Shown piece after piece: positions 1 through 12,667 of a stretch of DNA of 64,000 bases; the stretch's first letter is position 1, and the number at the start of each line of letters is the position of its first letter. Origin of the DNA: Typhlomys cinereus (lineage: Eukaryota; Chordata; Mammalia; Rodentia; Platacanthomyidae); assembly GCA_023101885.1 (NCBI GenBank), contig JALPQD010000215.1, positions 1,798,001 through 1,862,000 on the forward strand. Reading direction: 5' to 3'. The notes under the pieces were generated by a model. The model saw only the letters and a list, made by a program, of their open reading frames with translations. It did not search any database and was not told where the DNA came from. Both the position numbers and the translations under genes were made by a program.

Positions 1-2805
1 GGAAGCTAGAAAGTACGCCCTCTCACTCCTGAAGCTGTGCTGTGGCCAGATCCTTTTCTCCAAACTGCCTCAAGAGAGTCCCTGAAGACCCCTCGGGACA
101 CTGGAGGCGGGGGTGCCACACTTCCCAGAAGTCCCCAGGGGCTGAGCTTCCAGCAAGGCTTCTTGGGAGCGGGGTCGATCCTACGCTGCCCTATTCAGGG
201 AAAGGCAGAACTTTCCAGAAGGCAGTGTTGCCTACAATAAGAGTGAGTGCCATGGAGGACGGAGGAGGGGCCCAGAGCTCTGCCACTCTTCCTCACCTGG
301 GACGTCCTCTGTGCGTCCCCCCACCCGGGCTGCCGGCCTCCCCAGCCCTCCCTGGTCAGCCTCGGCCAGCCTGCCACCCATGGTGCAGTTCTCCGTCTGA
401 CCAGCAGGGAGCGCCCACCACACGTGGATAGAGTGTCCCCCTAGGGCCAAGCCTCTCAGGCAGGCCCTGGGCCTCTGTTTGCATCTGGGCCTGGTCGTGG
501 TGGACAGGGAGGCCCCTGGTCAGCCGGGCCTCAGGGCTCGAGCAGCCCGGAGAGCCTGTGGACTTGGCGTAGCATGAGCCGCCGCCTCCAGGCACCGCGC
601 TGTGTCCCACCGTCCTGCCTTCCAGCTGTGAGCCCCCAACCGGCCGCCCCCCTCTCCAAATGAAAAGCTGTGTTCGGAGAGTCCTTTAATCTCACCAGCG
701 CTTAGTGGAGATTCCCATGGGTGGGGTGGGGGGTTTCCGTATGGGCCTGACGCCGTTCCTGCCCTGAGCTTGGGAGTGGCAGACATGTGAACGACTCCCC
801 AGAAAGCCACTTAAGCTGAGAGGCCACAGAGGAAGCCCCAGAGCCACCAGAAGGCCTGAGTTCAAGGCTCGGTTCTCCGCTGCATCTTCTCCCAGCGTTT
901 TCCGTACTTGTGACAAGGTGCTCGTGTAAGCACGTAAACGGGCACACGGGTGGACGTCAGAGGACAACTTTCAGAAGTCGGTCGTCTCCTTCCACGTAGG
1001 CTCCAGGGATGGGACCCAGGGTCACCTGTTTGCAAGCCTTTACCCAGAAGTTGTCTCGCCCTAGGGCCCTCTCCCTGGTGACTTAATCAAGCTTCCCCAG
1101 CATTCTGAGCCTCAGGTTTCTGCCATCTGCAAAGTGGGAATGATTAAAGTGTATGCAAAAATGCTTCGGGGCAGTGAGCCGCTCACTGGAGTTACATCTG
1201 TCAGCGTGTTGCTAGCTCAAAACAGACATAGGCAGACAAAGAGAGAGAGGTAGGGAGTTTCATGAAGGAAGGGGAGGGAGGCAATCTGGGCGGGCTTCTT
1301 GGAAGAGGAGTCATGAAGCACAAACCCGGAGGAGGTCCTGGGTCCTTCAATCAACAGGAGTGAGTCCCCTTAGGCTAAGAAGTGCTAGATTGAGCCGTGG
1401 TTGATTCTTCACACCCTGCCACTATACAGCAGCTTTGACCACGAGGCAGTCTGCTGGGCTCCTACACAGAGGTGGGCCCAGCACAGGGGCCTGGGCAGTG
1501 GGGGAAGCAGCCCCACCACCAGGTTGCCCGGGTGCTAGAACTCTGCAGTGAGGCCCCGGGGCCGGGTGTCAGGCGACAGGCAGCCCGGAGGCAGAGGCAG
1601 GTATGAGAGACCTGGAGAAGCTGATTTATTAGGAAGGATGAAAGCAGCTAAATATGTTTGCCGGCGCGGCGATGACTCAGGCGTTCCCCAGGGGTTTGCA
1701 AGTGTGAGCATCCAAGAATCAAAGGCGGGCCTCCCCCTACCAGGGCACTGCCAGCCCCTCCCTCCTGGCAAGGAAAGACAGCCCCCCTGGCCCACAGGGG
1801 CCAAGGCACCGGCTGACCTCATCCACCGTGGCTTAAGAAGGAAGCCACAGGGACGGACCTAGCTAGGTCCAGATCCAGCCTTGTCTCAAATTGTCGCGTG
1901 GTCTCAGAAGGGTGGCAGGTCCTCTCTGGAGCCGTGACTGCCACTCTAGCTAGACCAGCCTTCCTGTCCTGTGGGCTTTTCTAGACGCTGCTTCCTTTGC
2001 CCATAAAAGCCTCCAGTCACCCCCCACTTACTCCCCCCTCCCCCGGAGAGAAGCTGGATTCTACGGAGCCTAGGAGGAGAAGACTCGCGATTCCAGCACT
2101 GAGTTCCAAACCCAGTGCATGGGAGGGGCGGGCGGAGGGAGAGGGCAGCTGGGCAGCAGCAGTCTGAAGGGCTTCTGGACCTCCCAACGGCCCGTCTCGG
2201 GGCTGACTCAGCTTCGGGGGATGAACAGGCCACAGTGAGTTGGGGGGGGGCGGCAGGACCCCTAGTGGACGCTGTCACCAACAAGTCAAATTAGGGCTGG
2301 GCTAAGCAGAAAGTCTCTCACCCTTGCTGTCCCTACCAGTGGTCCCCTCCCTGGCTCCCACACTGCCCCTCAGTCCGAGTCCTCTGCCCTAGCCCACTGG
2401 CATACCACCGGCACCTGAGGCTTCTCTCCGCCTGCGGACTGGGTTCAAATCTAAGTTTCCCCACGGCCAGCTTGGGGGCTCTGCGCCAGATGGTCCACTG
2501 GATTCAGTTCTTGCGTCTTCACCTCCCGATGCTGGACACGGGCACGGGGTGGGGGGTCCCCAAAGCAGACTTGGTCCCTTGGCGCTTTCAGGTGACCTGG
2601 TGGCTCAGAAGCACCCCAAGGATGAAAAAGAAACTTCTGTGGGCGTCAGGGCTCCTGGCACCTCCAAGCCCTTCCATCTCCCCCCCCCGCCCCCGCCACG
2701 GGCTTCTCATGCCCAAGCGCAGGGCACAGCTGCAGTGCTGCAGCCAACGAAGATACTCGGCCGGGGAAACGGCCCCTAGACGCCTCCTGTGAAGCTCGTT
2801 CCGTG
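1..2805. other. Noncoding DNA, no gene recognised
   Basis: The open frames here are short, overlap on both strands and show no domain or codon pattern that I recognise. A MIR-like fragment in reverse orientation lies around 1108-1150 (a GCCATCTGCAAAGTGGGAA-type core). The rest is unique GC-rich sequence. In human, CYTH4 lies on this side of ELFN2, but I see no exon of it here. Confidence 0.6.
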
Positions 2806-2807
2806 CT

Positions 2808-2895
2808 GGTTTGGTTGAGACGGGCGTCTCCCTCTGCAGCGCAGACTGGCCTAGCATTTCCCACCATCCTCCTGCCTCAGTATCTCAAGGGCCAA
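2808..2895 (-). repeat. B1 SINE fragment
   Basis: Reverse-complement B1: GAGACGGGCGTCTC..., then AGACTGGCCTAGCA and CATCCTCCTGCCTCAG in the order expected for the minus orientation. It is diverged and lacks the A-rich tail. Confidence 0.65.
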
Positions 2896-5800
2896 GACCA
2901 CCATAGACCTGAGTTGCCACGTGGGCCTTGGTGGCCTGGGGTCTCACTCCTAGCCCAGCGTGGGCCCTAACTCTCAGCGATCCCCTTCAGCTGCCCGTGC
3001 TGGGGTTTCTGCTTCCAGATGTGGCCCAGGACTCCCTGCCCACCCTGCCCGGCCTGGCGCCTGAGGCGCTGCCCATGCTGCCCACCACAGATCACCCCTC
3101 CATCAAGGCATCTGCCTTCCTACCTCCCACATTCTCCAAAGCGGGGGACAGCTGGCCCACGCCACAGACAGACTGGGGCTCAGCAGGACCGGGCCAGGAG
3201 GGCCTGCACCCGCACGGCACCGAAGCGGGCTGATCTGCAGCTATCCAGATGCGGGGGGCACCAGCTCATCGCCTAAAGTGGGACCCTTCTAGGAGTGCTA
3301 GCATGCTGTGTTAGAGGGGAATGGTCACCCTAGAGACTGGATATAGCCCCAGAGCCCAGCGAGGCAGTGATGTGGGACTTGACGGGCCTGTGGCCGCTTC
3401 TCCAGAAAGGACCCCAGATCCAACCAATGTTCAGCCTTCCTGAGTCCTCAGTCACTCCCCAAAACGCAAGCTGGGTGGTCCCTCAGCGGATATTAGCAGC
3501 TTCTTTGGACACAAGCCCTGCAGACCACAGAGAGAGCCCTGCCCTTCCTTCCAGAAGTGAGTAGCCTTCCTCTTACAGGAAGCCCGCCCTGACTACCACC
3601 TGGCCCTCCTTTAAGACTCCGGGTTCAGAGAAGTGGAGGCTCCCTGCTCTAGTCTGGGCTTTGATGATGGAGATCTCGGGCTGCCCCCCACTCCAGGAGT
3701 ATGTGAGAGCTGAGTGCTGCTGTTCCGGGCACCATCCTCCACCGCTCCTCCTGCTTCACGACCACCGGCCAGGACAGCGCAGCAGCAGAAGCATCGCCCC
3801 CCTCCTTAGGGGAAACCCAAGCTCACAGTCGTTGAAGCGTCAACATGCAGCGCCCCCAGGAAGCCAGAGACAGAAGACCCCTGCTTCTGAACAGACCTCA
3901 TGCAGGGGATCCTCCCAGCATCCCACAGGGGGGCGAGACCACACCCATCCAACATATGAGGGGGGGACAAGAACTGGTCGCAGTGGTCCCGGGCTCCAAA
4001 GGAGCGGAGGGGGCCCTCCTCTCCCTCACAGCCGCCTTTGTCTTTGGAAACTGAGCTTCCGCCCTCTTGTCCTCGTCCCGAGCCTTTGCACTGACTGAAC
4101 CAGACTCCAGCGAGGACCCACCTCTGCCACAGAGAAAATATTTTTTAATAATATGTCCCCCGTTTAAAAAAATAATAAGACATGGTCATTGGAAGAAAAA
4201 TGGGCAACATAACAAATCAACCCCCAAAAAGCAAAAAGCCGCACGCATTCCTCAGAATCCGTCCAACATGTCTGCACATGCTATAAATTACATCTGGGCA
4301 ACCACGCTACAGATAGAATTTGTGACCTGGGGCCGTGGAATTCTGTATCCACTGGACAGGCCAGAGCAGGTTAGAGCCTGCAGCAGGGACGATTAACCCC
4401 TGACATCCCACACCACAGGGGGTAAGGTCTTCCGCTGCCTGCCCGGAAGTCACACGATCACCTACCCTGAAGTGGGAGAGGAAGTCTCAGGCTACCTCTG
4501 GCCCCGGCGGGAGGGCAAAGTAAGTTATTCCACCTGCAACACCAAAGGCTGGCCGCCTCGCGGGTGGCCAGCTGTCCCCCCTTGCTCAGTCAAGACACCT
4601 CATGATTGACCCTGGGGGAAGCCTGGGGCAGACCAGAAACTCTAAGTGTGCCCCATGAGTTCTTCACAAGCACCCCTTTCAAAGCTGCCCAGTAGCCACA
4701 TTACACCTGAGTCATGGATTTCCCCATCCCTTCCGAGGCTGGAGAACCTTTGAGGGGCTGGGCCCCATTACAAGCCTCTAGATCATTGTGTCAAATGTCT
4801 TGATGTATAAGACCTTGGGGGGGGGGGCGCAAGGAGAGGAGTCCTTGAAGGGCGTTGACAGTTTACAACCCTCCATCCATTGTCAGGAGAGGTTCCAACC
4901 CCAGCGTCAGAAACTTGAACACATGCGTGGGTGTCACACACAAACACCCCATAACTGGGGCGGGACCCCCACGTGTGTATTTCTAGCATGTTCCCAGGCC
5001 ACGCCGATGCTGCGGGGCCAAGATCCTGCTCGAAGAACTGTTGACCGAGCAGTTAGTTCCACGCCACCTGCGTGTCTCCGGACAGCGGAAGGCGACCCCC
5101 TCCGGACACGAGGCAGCCCCCTCATCCCAGACTCCGTTTCCTCACCTGTGAGTCGGGACCACCATCGCAAGGTGCTTTGAAAGGACTCCCCGCTGTGACC
5201 TGCCGCGGCGCTAGCTGAAGGAATTTTGTGTTTTAAAATATTTGTTCGTTTGTATGGAATGGGACTTATGAGCCTCTCCGCGGCTGTCAGAGCCGAGTGG
5301 GAATGAACCGTACCACGCGGTGCTGAAGCGCGTCTGTTCCTCTCCAGCGCGATCATCTGCTTCCGCCCCTGGGACCCCTGCTGTTCCCCCTTGAGCTTCG
5401 TGGGCGTCGCGCCCAGGGCCCTTTCTTCCTGTTTGCTGCCAAGACGCCTCCATTTCCATTTCCGGGTCATTTCCGGGCTCATGGCAGCCACGCCCACTCA
5501 CTTCTTGTTCCCTTTCCATCTGATGTCTGCTGAGGCACCGCCTGTCTCCAAAAAGTGACAAAGAAACTGGACTTTGATTAAGGAGCCCAGCTTTGCCCAC
5601 CTCGCCCGCCTCGCCCGCCTCCTTACTCTCACATACAGACCGTCCAGGCGGCAGAGCTACAGCTACCATGCATGCCAAGCGCTCGCTCAGTCATGGCGCC
5701 CACTGTTGCGAACAGTTTTGCCCCTTGTGCCTCCTCCTCTATTTGAACAGAAAACAGCCAGCATGGGCAAGGGGCAGAAGTGGAGGGGAGGAGCTGGCTC

Positions 5801-6056
5801 AGGTTCCCAGGGTTCAGCAAAAAAGAACCCTACAGCTTCAGGGGGTATCCCCAGCCCCCGCAGCTGCCACCATGACTGCCAGCTCCAAAGAGGGGGAAGA
5901 GGCTGCAGTGCCCCCCATCTCCAGGGCTGGCATGAAGAGCCCAGCTGCAACGCCTGCATCAGAACCTGCACTTTAGGCCTGACCATTCGCCTAGGAGGGA
6001 GGAGCACTCCTCCCCCATAAGTGCCCCCCACTGCCCTGGGAGAGCCTCGCCTTGGG
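2896..6056. other. Noncoding DNA, no gene recognised
   Basis: Unique sequence with no recognisable exon. An AT-rich patch at 4130-4350 stands out from the GC-rich surroundings; it has poly-A and poly-T runs but no tail or TSD that would identify a retroelement. Confidence 0.55.
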
Positions 6057-6284
6057 TTTAAAAGCATTTGAGGGGCTGGAGAGGTGGCTCAGGGGTTAAG
6101 CCTCTGCCTTGCAGGTGGAAGGTCCTGAGTTTGGATCCCAGATCCCACGTATAGACTCCAGGCGGAAGCGGGGGCGGCCTGCGCTTCTGGTCCTGGTAGG
6201 GCGGAGCCTGTGAATCCCGGGGCAGAAGGAGGTGGAGGCGTCCATGGTGGTTCGCGAATTCGTCCGTGGTTCTACACATACACA

Positions 6285-6330
<46 letters not shown>

Positions 6331-6405
6331 CAAGTGCGCACATACACATGCATATGCACACAGTTGAATAAATAATAATAATAATAATAATTTAAAAGCA
6401 TTTGA
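6057..6405 (+). mobile_element. Young B2-like SINE with perfect 15-bp target-site duplication
   Basis: The element (6072-6390) begins with a tRNA-derived head: GGCTGGAGAGGTGGCTCAG as A-box region, then GGTCCTGAGTTTGGATCCC as B-box region. It continues into a GC-rich body I do not recognise, a (CA)n tract (6286-6326) and an (AAT)n tail (6367-6390). It is flanked by identical TTTAAAAGCATTTGA at 6057-6071 and 6391-6405, which proves retrotransposition and implies a recent insertion. Confidence 0.93.
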
Positions 6406-6879
6406 AAGCCCATTAGTGTCCCCCAAAAGATAGAAGGACAGGGCAGCGCCCGGCCAACATTAAGGGAGGAAAAGCAGAGGGGAAACTACAGCAGCCAGGA
6501 ACAGGGAACCTTCACACCACGTCCCCATTCAATGGGCCTTCTGCTCTCCCGTGCTGCACTGATGGGGAAACTGAGGCTGCTGCCATCAAAGGTTTTTCCA
6601 GCTGGGGAGAGGCAGGGTGCGGATCCCTTCTTGGGTGGAGGGTTTGGAGGCAGGGTAGGTACCCCAACACTACCTGCTAATTGGGTCAGATCTCCTGGGA
6701 GTGGGTAGAGCTGAGCGCAACCCAAGATGAGAGGAATGGCCAGGAACAGACAAAGCCGTGGGAAGGCAGCCTGGACTGGAAGGCACCGAGCCTGCGGATC
6801 CCACCCAAGTGTCCCACACCCGGCCACCAACTGCTCTGGCACAACAACCATGTTCTTATAATATTGAACACTTTATTAT

Positions 6880-6992
6880 TCAGGGTGATGATAAGATACC
6901 GTATAACTCGGGTTGCTCTGAAACTGTCCCTAAACTCTTGGCAATCCTCCTGCCTCAGCTTCCAAGTATTGTTGCACCATCATGTCCAGCTT
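6880..6992 (-). repeat. B1 SINE, reverse orientation
   Basis: Contains CAATCCTCCTGCCTCAGCTTCC, AAGTATTGTTGCACCATCATG and GTCCAGC, the reversed 5' half of B1, preceded by a diverged 3' half. Some divergence throughout. Confidence 0.75.
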
Positions 6993-7013
6993 GAATTTTT
7001 TGTCTGAATTTTT

Positions 7014-7545
7014 ATTTGAACCTTTTTATTTGTTTGAGAGGAGGGGGGTGGAAGAGAGAAAGAGAGGTCAGAAGACGGCTGTGATAGTTAATCTTGGGTG
7101 TCAACCTGGCATTAACCTAGATTAGTGGAGACCACCCGGATTATCTGGATTAATACATTTACAATACAAAGACCAGCCCTAGATCTCATTGGAACCTCCA
7201 GTGGTGGAGCAGATCAAAGAAACCAGAACAGAAGACTGGGAAGAAGAGAGACTCTCCAGGAGTCCTCCAGCCTGCAGCCAGGTGGATGGGAGGGACTTAG
7301 CTGCCTCCAGCTTCAGCCACCAGCCACGTCGCCTCCGCCATAGAAGACTTTCTCCCCTCTGGAACCGTAAGCTGTTCTCCCCTACACTGTTCGACTTTGG
7401 GTGTTTTCTCACAGCCATAGTGGAGAGAAAGTGCTACAACGACTTTTGGAAGTCAGTTTTCTCCTTGCCCCACATGGGCTCTGGGGACTGAACTCGGGTC
7501 GCACCCAGGCCCCTCCCTGAACCATGGCGCCAGCCCCAGCATGAG
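7014..7545 (-). repeat. B3 SINE, reverse, split by an LTR-like insertion
   Basis: The tail half (7014-7079, ending in the AGGTCAGAAGAC core) and the head half (7439-7545, GGAAGTCAGTTTTCTCCTTG through GGACTGAACTCGGGT to CCAGCCCC) are consecutive parts of a reversed B3. They are separated by the element at 7080-7438, so the B3 copy predates that insertion. Confidence 0.75.
7080..7438 (+). mobile_element. LTR-like element nested in B3, 5-bp TSD
   Basis: The element starts TGTGATAGTTAATCTT and ends CTACA, so it has TG...CA termini. It is flanked by ACGGC (7075-7079) and ACGAC (7439-7443), a 5-bp duplication with one mismatch inside the interrupted B3. Length about 359 bp with no coding capacity. 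Termini and TSD size fit a solo LTR of an ERVL/MaLR-like retroelement; the family name is not certain. Confidence 0.65.
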
Positions 7546-8189
7546 TATTTTCAAAGCGAAAGAAAAATGTTGTTTCCTGGCATGTGAGGCGTCCGTGAAA
7601 CTTGGCTTCTCTGTTCATACACAAGTTGTTGTCATGAAGCGCTGGGGCTGGAGTCCAGGGCCCTGGGCACGGGCAGGCACCGGGCCTCTACACCTCAGCA
7701 GCCCTCCCCCCCTTCTTAAAACACAGCCACACCCACTCCCTTCTGGCGAGGTCTGCAGCTGCGTTTCCATGACAATAGCAAAGCCAAGCAATCCTGCAAA
7801 ATCGAAACTGCCCTGCCCTTTCCAGAACTGGTTACCACTCGTTACTAATGGGACAGGAGGGGTCCACTCCAGGGGTGGTGTCCTATTTGAGAAATGGGGG
7901 TTAAGTGCCTGGCAGAGAGCCATGTGCCCTCTCTGCACCTTAAGAACATCTGGGATTGTGAAGGGTACAGAACCCCTGCTCCTGGCTGCACCCCACTCTG
8001 ACCACCATCACGGGAATGGACACACTTGGAGTTCCAAGTGTCTGAATCCTTACATGTCCAACTCAAAACTCACCAACTGAGCCCCTGGACCCCACCTATT
8101 ACCCAATCCACACCTAGAGCCCCCGCATTTTCTAGATTGAGGGTGGGACTTGAGACACTTTGGCTGTCTTTCTTGACTCCTCTCTCTCT

Positions 8190-8312
8190 CCCTCCCTCCC
8201 TCCTTCCTTGCAGCCCACACTGGCCTTAAGCTCACTGCCTAGATGTGGATGACCTTGAACTCAGGATCCTCCTGAGTTCTGGAATTACAGGCCCGCACCC
8301 CCACACCCAGTT
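8190..8312 (-). repeat. B1 SINE, reverse orientation
   Basis: Reversed B1: GCAGCCCACACTGGCCTTAAG, GATGACCTTGAACTCAGGAT, GAATTACAGGCCCGCACC. A TCTCTCCCTCCCTCC pyrimidine tract precedes it in place of the A-rich tail. Confidence 0.85.
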
Positions 8313-8397
8313 TGTGCATCTCCAGGGCTTCCTGCACACAGCTGAGCCACACCCCGGCCTCGCTTCCCTTTTCATCCCACACTCCACAAACCAGACG

Positions 8398-8730
8398 TGA
8401 TGGTTAATCTCAAATGTCAGCCGATTTCTAAAATCTCCTGGGAGAAGAACTCTGGGTGTCCCGGGAAGGGGGGGACTTGTCTTGATGGTCATATTAATGG
8501 AGGAGCACCAGTCTGGGGCAGGGGTCCTGTGCCGCGTAAGGAGGGAGAGGCAGAGCAGGGGAGCAGCCTGCGTAGTCCTCATTCTCTGCGCTTGGCTGTG
8601 GAGGTGCTGTGGCGTCCTGGCTTCCCCATCACGATGGACTATAACCTGAGGCTGAGCCACATAAATCCATTCTCCCTTCAGTTGCTTTGTCGTTGTAGTT
8701 ACTGCAGCGACTGCAAAAGAAACAAAGACA
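8398..8730 (+). mobile_element. LTR-like element, same family as 7080-7438
   Basis: Begins TGATGGTTAATCTCAAATGTC. Near the 3' end it has GATGGACTATAACCTGAGGC, GAGCCACATAAATCC (an LTR-type polyadenylation region) and a GTAGTTACTGCAGCGACTGC terminus. About 333 bp. I found no clear TSD. Confidence 0.6.
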
Positions 8731-9146
8731 TCAGGCATCTGGCGTGTTGCCTTCCTCCCCCCAAGCTTCACTGCCCTTTTCCAGAGAGACCACCACTGTC
8801 TTCACACTCAAGGGTGAAAGTACGGTCCCTCCTCTGGTCTAACCACTGAGCTAAGAGATAGGCAGGCACCCAGGTGGTCCTTGCTGTCCCCTGACCTGGA
8901 GGCCTCCTCCCCACATCCATGGTCTCTGCTTGGACCCTCAAGCCTCCAGCAGGTCCCGATTCTTGACACCTCTCCAGACCTGCCTCCAGCTTCCTGTGCC
9001 CAAGCGACCTTGGCACCCAGGGAACCTTGGTGCTCTTATGAATGTGCGTGAGCATCTCTGGGGATCCCACCAGCAGACCTGTGATTGGCGTCTGTCAGTC
9101 AGTGGCCCCAGCCAAGACATGGCCCCAGACTGTTTACCAAATGGAA

Positions 9147-9276
9147 GTCAGAGGTGGTGGTGGATGCCTGTAATCCTAGCCCTTAGGAGACTGCGTATTC
9201 ACAGAAAGAGCTGTGAATTCAAGGCCATGCTGGGCGAGGACATAACAGGACTCTGCCTCGGAAAAGAATCCGTGAA
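9147..9276 (+). repeat. B1 SINE
   Basis: Forward B1: GGTGGTGGATGCCTGTAATC, CTAGCCCTTAGGAGACTG, GTGAATTCAAGGCCATGCTG, GGACTCTGCCTCGGAAAAG. It contains the Pol III A and B box remnants. Confidence 0.85.
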
Positions 9277-10787
9277 GGAAGGACTCGGTACAGACAGACT
9301 TGGTCCCTCCCTTGCTCAGTAACCCTCAGAGACGCCTCAGTTCAGATGCCGGGCTTCGAGCCCCGTGTGAAATGGCCGCACCCCCTTCCTTCGTCGTCCT
9401 TGTTGGTGCCTGTAGGAACCCTCCCTGTGGTCCTCAGAGACCTCAGAGGATGGCAGGACCCAGGAGCACCCGAAGCAGAGGTCAACCTCTCCACAGTCCC
9501 CAGAGGCCTTGGCTGAGGATGGCGAGCAGGCTCTGCGAGGATGGGGTCCTTGCGGGAGGGACTCCTAAATGCATCCGTGGGGGCGGGGCCTCACTTCTTG
9601 GGGGCGGGGCCTCGTCTCCCACCCTGAGAGTGTCTGGGCCACTGGGATCGGGCGTGCTGCTGTCCGAGGTGCTGTTGCAGCTGCACAGTCTGCAGCAGCC
9701 CAGAGCCGCCCGTTCTGTGCAAATTCCAGAGACTTGAGCGGCTCCCCGTAGGCCCCTCCCCCTGCGTGGCACTTTATGCAGCACGCAGCCCAGCTCCTCT
9801 GCCTGTTCCCTCGCCCGGTCGGCGCCTGCAGCCTTGCCTGTGACTGAGGCCGCTGTGGGCAGAATGTCAATGAGGCCGGGTCTAAAGCGCCCATCGGGAG
9901 CTGGGAGGCCAGGCCGAGGCTCCAAATGAATGAAGGGGGCAGGCCAGAGGCCGAGACCACGGTCCCCCAGAGATGAGGTTCCCAAGAGATGGGACTGGGG
10001 CAAAAATCTCTATGAAGCTGCCCCAGGGGACAGGAAAAGAGGTAGTAGTGGGAGAGGTAGGTCTCTCCCGGATCAGAGGAAAGGGGGTGTTCAGGAGTGG
10101 GGGGGCAGATAAGCACTAGGGTCGCGTGAGCAGGAGGAAGAGAGGACTGCTATAGGGCACACGTCCTGGGCATAGTCTCTCCATGCCAGCTTCCTGGGGG
10201 GGGGCTGGGGATTGACAGGGCGTAGGGGGCCAAGGGGCCCAGGGCCAGGGCAGCTGAGGAGGCAGGTGTGGCCAGTCAGACTGGGGGACCAACAAGCTCA
10301 GGACACACCCGCCTGCCCAGCTCCCTCAACCCTTCACCAGCCCCAGCCCTGCCCCATCACTTCCATCCCCCCATCCTCTGAGCCACGCCATACCCCACAG
10401 CTTCGTCATTTCAGCCTGACTTCCCTCGATGGGGACTCTCTCCACACCCCCAGAGCTCCCACTACCAACATTATGTTGTGGTGTTAGGAGGGCATCCCTC
10501 CCTTAAAGGTAGTGACCAACCTGTTAGGCTCCCAGACTTGGGAAGTGGCAGGTTCAAAGCCCTGTAGCTCTATTTGTTTGCATACAGTAGGTACTTCACC
10601 CATGCTGGGCGCCTCCTCCAGCTCTGCGGCTGCTCCTGAGGGCGCACGGCTGGCTTCTGGGCTGGGCTGAGCTGAGCTGGGTCTGTCCCCTAAGATCTCC
10701 ACCCTGAAGGGAGACTGCGTCACTCATGTGGCTTCCCTGCCAGCCCATTGCTCATTCTCCTTGAGTCTACACTGGGACAATCAATTG

Positions 10788-10801
10788 GTCGCCATGGAAA
10801 C
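10788..10801 (+). promoter_or_regulatory. RFX X-box-like site
   Basis: GTCGCCATGGAAAC is a near match to the palindromic X-box GTTNCCATGGNAAC bound by RFX factors. It sits in unique sequence. Function is inferred from the motif only. Confidence 0.35.
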
Positions 10802-12667
10802 CAGTTGCGAATCAGAAGCAGGCACTTCTTGGCTGAGCCAGCACCACCTACCCACCCACTCAGGCTGGGAAGGACCCTCACCTAGGGCTGCTGGGTGAAG
10901 AGCAGGGAGGGGAGGAAAGAGGCTCTGGTATATGCCCCCCAGCCAGACATTGACATGGGAGATGTGACCCCTCCAAAAGGCAGCACCTGCCCCTCATTTT
11001 TACCAAGCTCAGCCCTTGTAGAATATCCTTGGGAGCTCAGAGCAGACCTGAGGGGAGGGGTCACTGGTCCACTGGATGGAAGGTAAAGCTGAGGCCCCGC
11101 TGTGAAGTCGAGGTCGCCCCCACCCTCTCCTGAGACCCCGCCCCTTTCCCACCCAATCTGAATTACACACTTCCAGAGCCCATCCTACCAGGTTCACCAG
11201 GAACCGTTAGCTACGCTTGGGAGCCTGCCCCCGCTACCCATGCATAAGCTGGGCAGAACCCTGACTGCCAGTCAGCCTCAAGCCCCTCATGGGGGAGTCC
11301 CAGCAAGCCAGGACCTCAGTTTCTCAGTTCGGAAAGTGGGGGTGATTGTCCCCCACCTCATGAGTCATGATGAGAAGTCAAGCCAAGGGCAGGGAGCTCT
11401 TGGTGCAGGGTCTGTAACATGAGGTTCACCCTGTGGATGTAAGGCCCCTGACCCCACCCCAATCTCCCTCTCAGACCCAGAAACCATCCCTTGGAGCCGA
11501 GCGTCCCCAGGACAGCCCACCCGTGGGCCAGGCAGAAGGCGAGCTAGCCGTGTTCGTGGCCGGCCTCCACGCTCAGCTGGGAAGGAATCTCATCTCCCCC
11601 GGGCCTGTCTGCCCACTGCTGGTCCTCAGCCCACCCCGAGCCCACCACCTGGACCACGGCTTTCCAGGGCTCCGAAGGGCTCAGTCCTGACCACCAGAGC
11701 TCACAGGTGGCTGAAGGGACGGGAGAAGTGCCAGGGGCTGGGGACCTGGGCAGTGTGGAGACTTCTGGAAGGGAGGAAGAAGCCAGCCCGGTGCCTCCTC
11801 TGAACCACAAGTGGCTTCTTCTACCCGTGGTTAGGGCTGCCATGCCGTGCCTAGAAATCCCCACGAGTGTCCTGCCCGCTGGCAATTGGTGCCCAGCTCA
11901 GAGAACCATCTGGTGCTATAGCCAAGCCCAGCTTGGTAGCGTGCATGGATGGCCTCAGTCCTGCCCCAGTTCCTCTGTCCCTCAGTGAGGACCTACTATG
12001 TGCTAGGCAGCGCCCGAAGAGCATTTCTAGAGGATAGCCCAGCCTCCCACTGGGTGCCCTCCCCAGACAGGAGGAGGTGCTGACACAGAGACACGTGGGT
12101 TTCTTGGAGGGTCAGAGTCAGGAAACAGCAGAAGCAGGTTTTTATCGAGATGCAAGAAGCTTCTCTAAAGACGAGTATGGCGCCCCCATCCTGGGGCTGC
12201 TTCCCCCCTAGTCCTCCCAAGAACCCCAGTACCCGACAGCACTGGATCCTCCTCTTTCTGCTCCCCCCCCACCTCTAGAAAACAAGCTGACTCATCGGAT
12301 TGCATTTTATTCTTTCCCGGGGGGAAGGGCACCCCAGCAGGAAGCAGGGTATAATCAACGGTGTGGGGGCCAGGCGCCTCCCCAGCCGGGGCACGTTCCC
12401 TCACGCTGGAACCTCCCGTGATTAAACACTAATTGCCGCCACACTCTCAAATTGAAGACTTTAATTTCCCGAAACCAAGAGTACATTTCAATCAGTTCCT
12501 CTCCCAAACCGTCCCTCCTCAGGAGGCAGGAGGGAACACGGGCCCCCAGAGACAGAAGAGGCAGCTCCCCCCAAGCCCGCGGCTCCCTTCCCCCAAAGGG
12601 CGCTGCGCTTCAACCCAAGGCAGGGCTGAGGGCCGCGGTGTGTGCTTGTGATCCCAGTATGAGACAG

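Noticed and set aside
1..2805. Possible CYTH4 3' exons, expected on this side from human synteny
   Set aside because: No frame resembles a Sec7 or PH domain and no plausible gene end is visible; the neighbour probably lies outside the window.
4130..4350. AT-rich patch considered as a retrogene or LINE fragment
   Set aside because: No recognisable protein, tail or TSD, so it was left as unexplained unique sequence.
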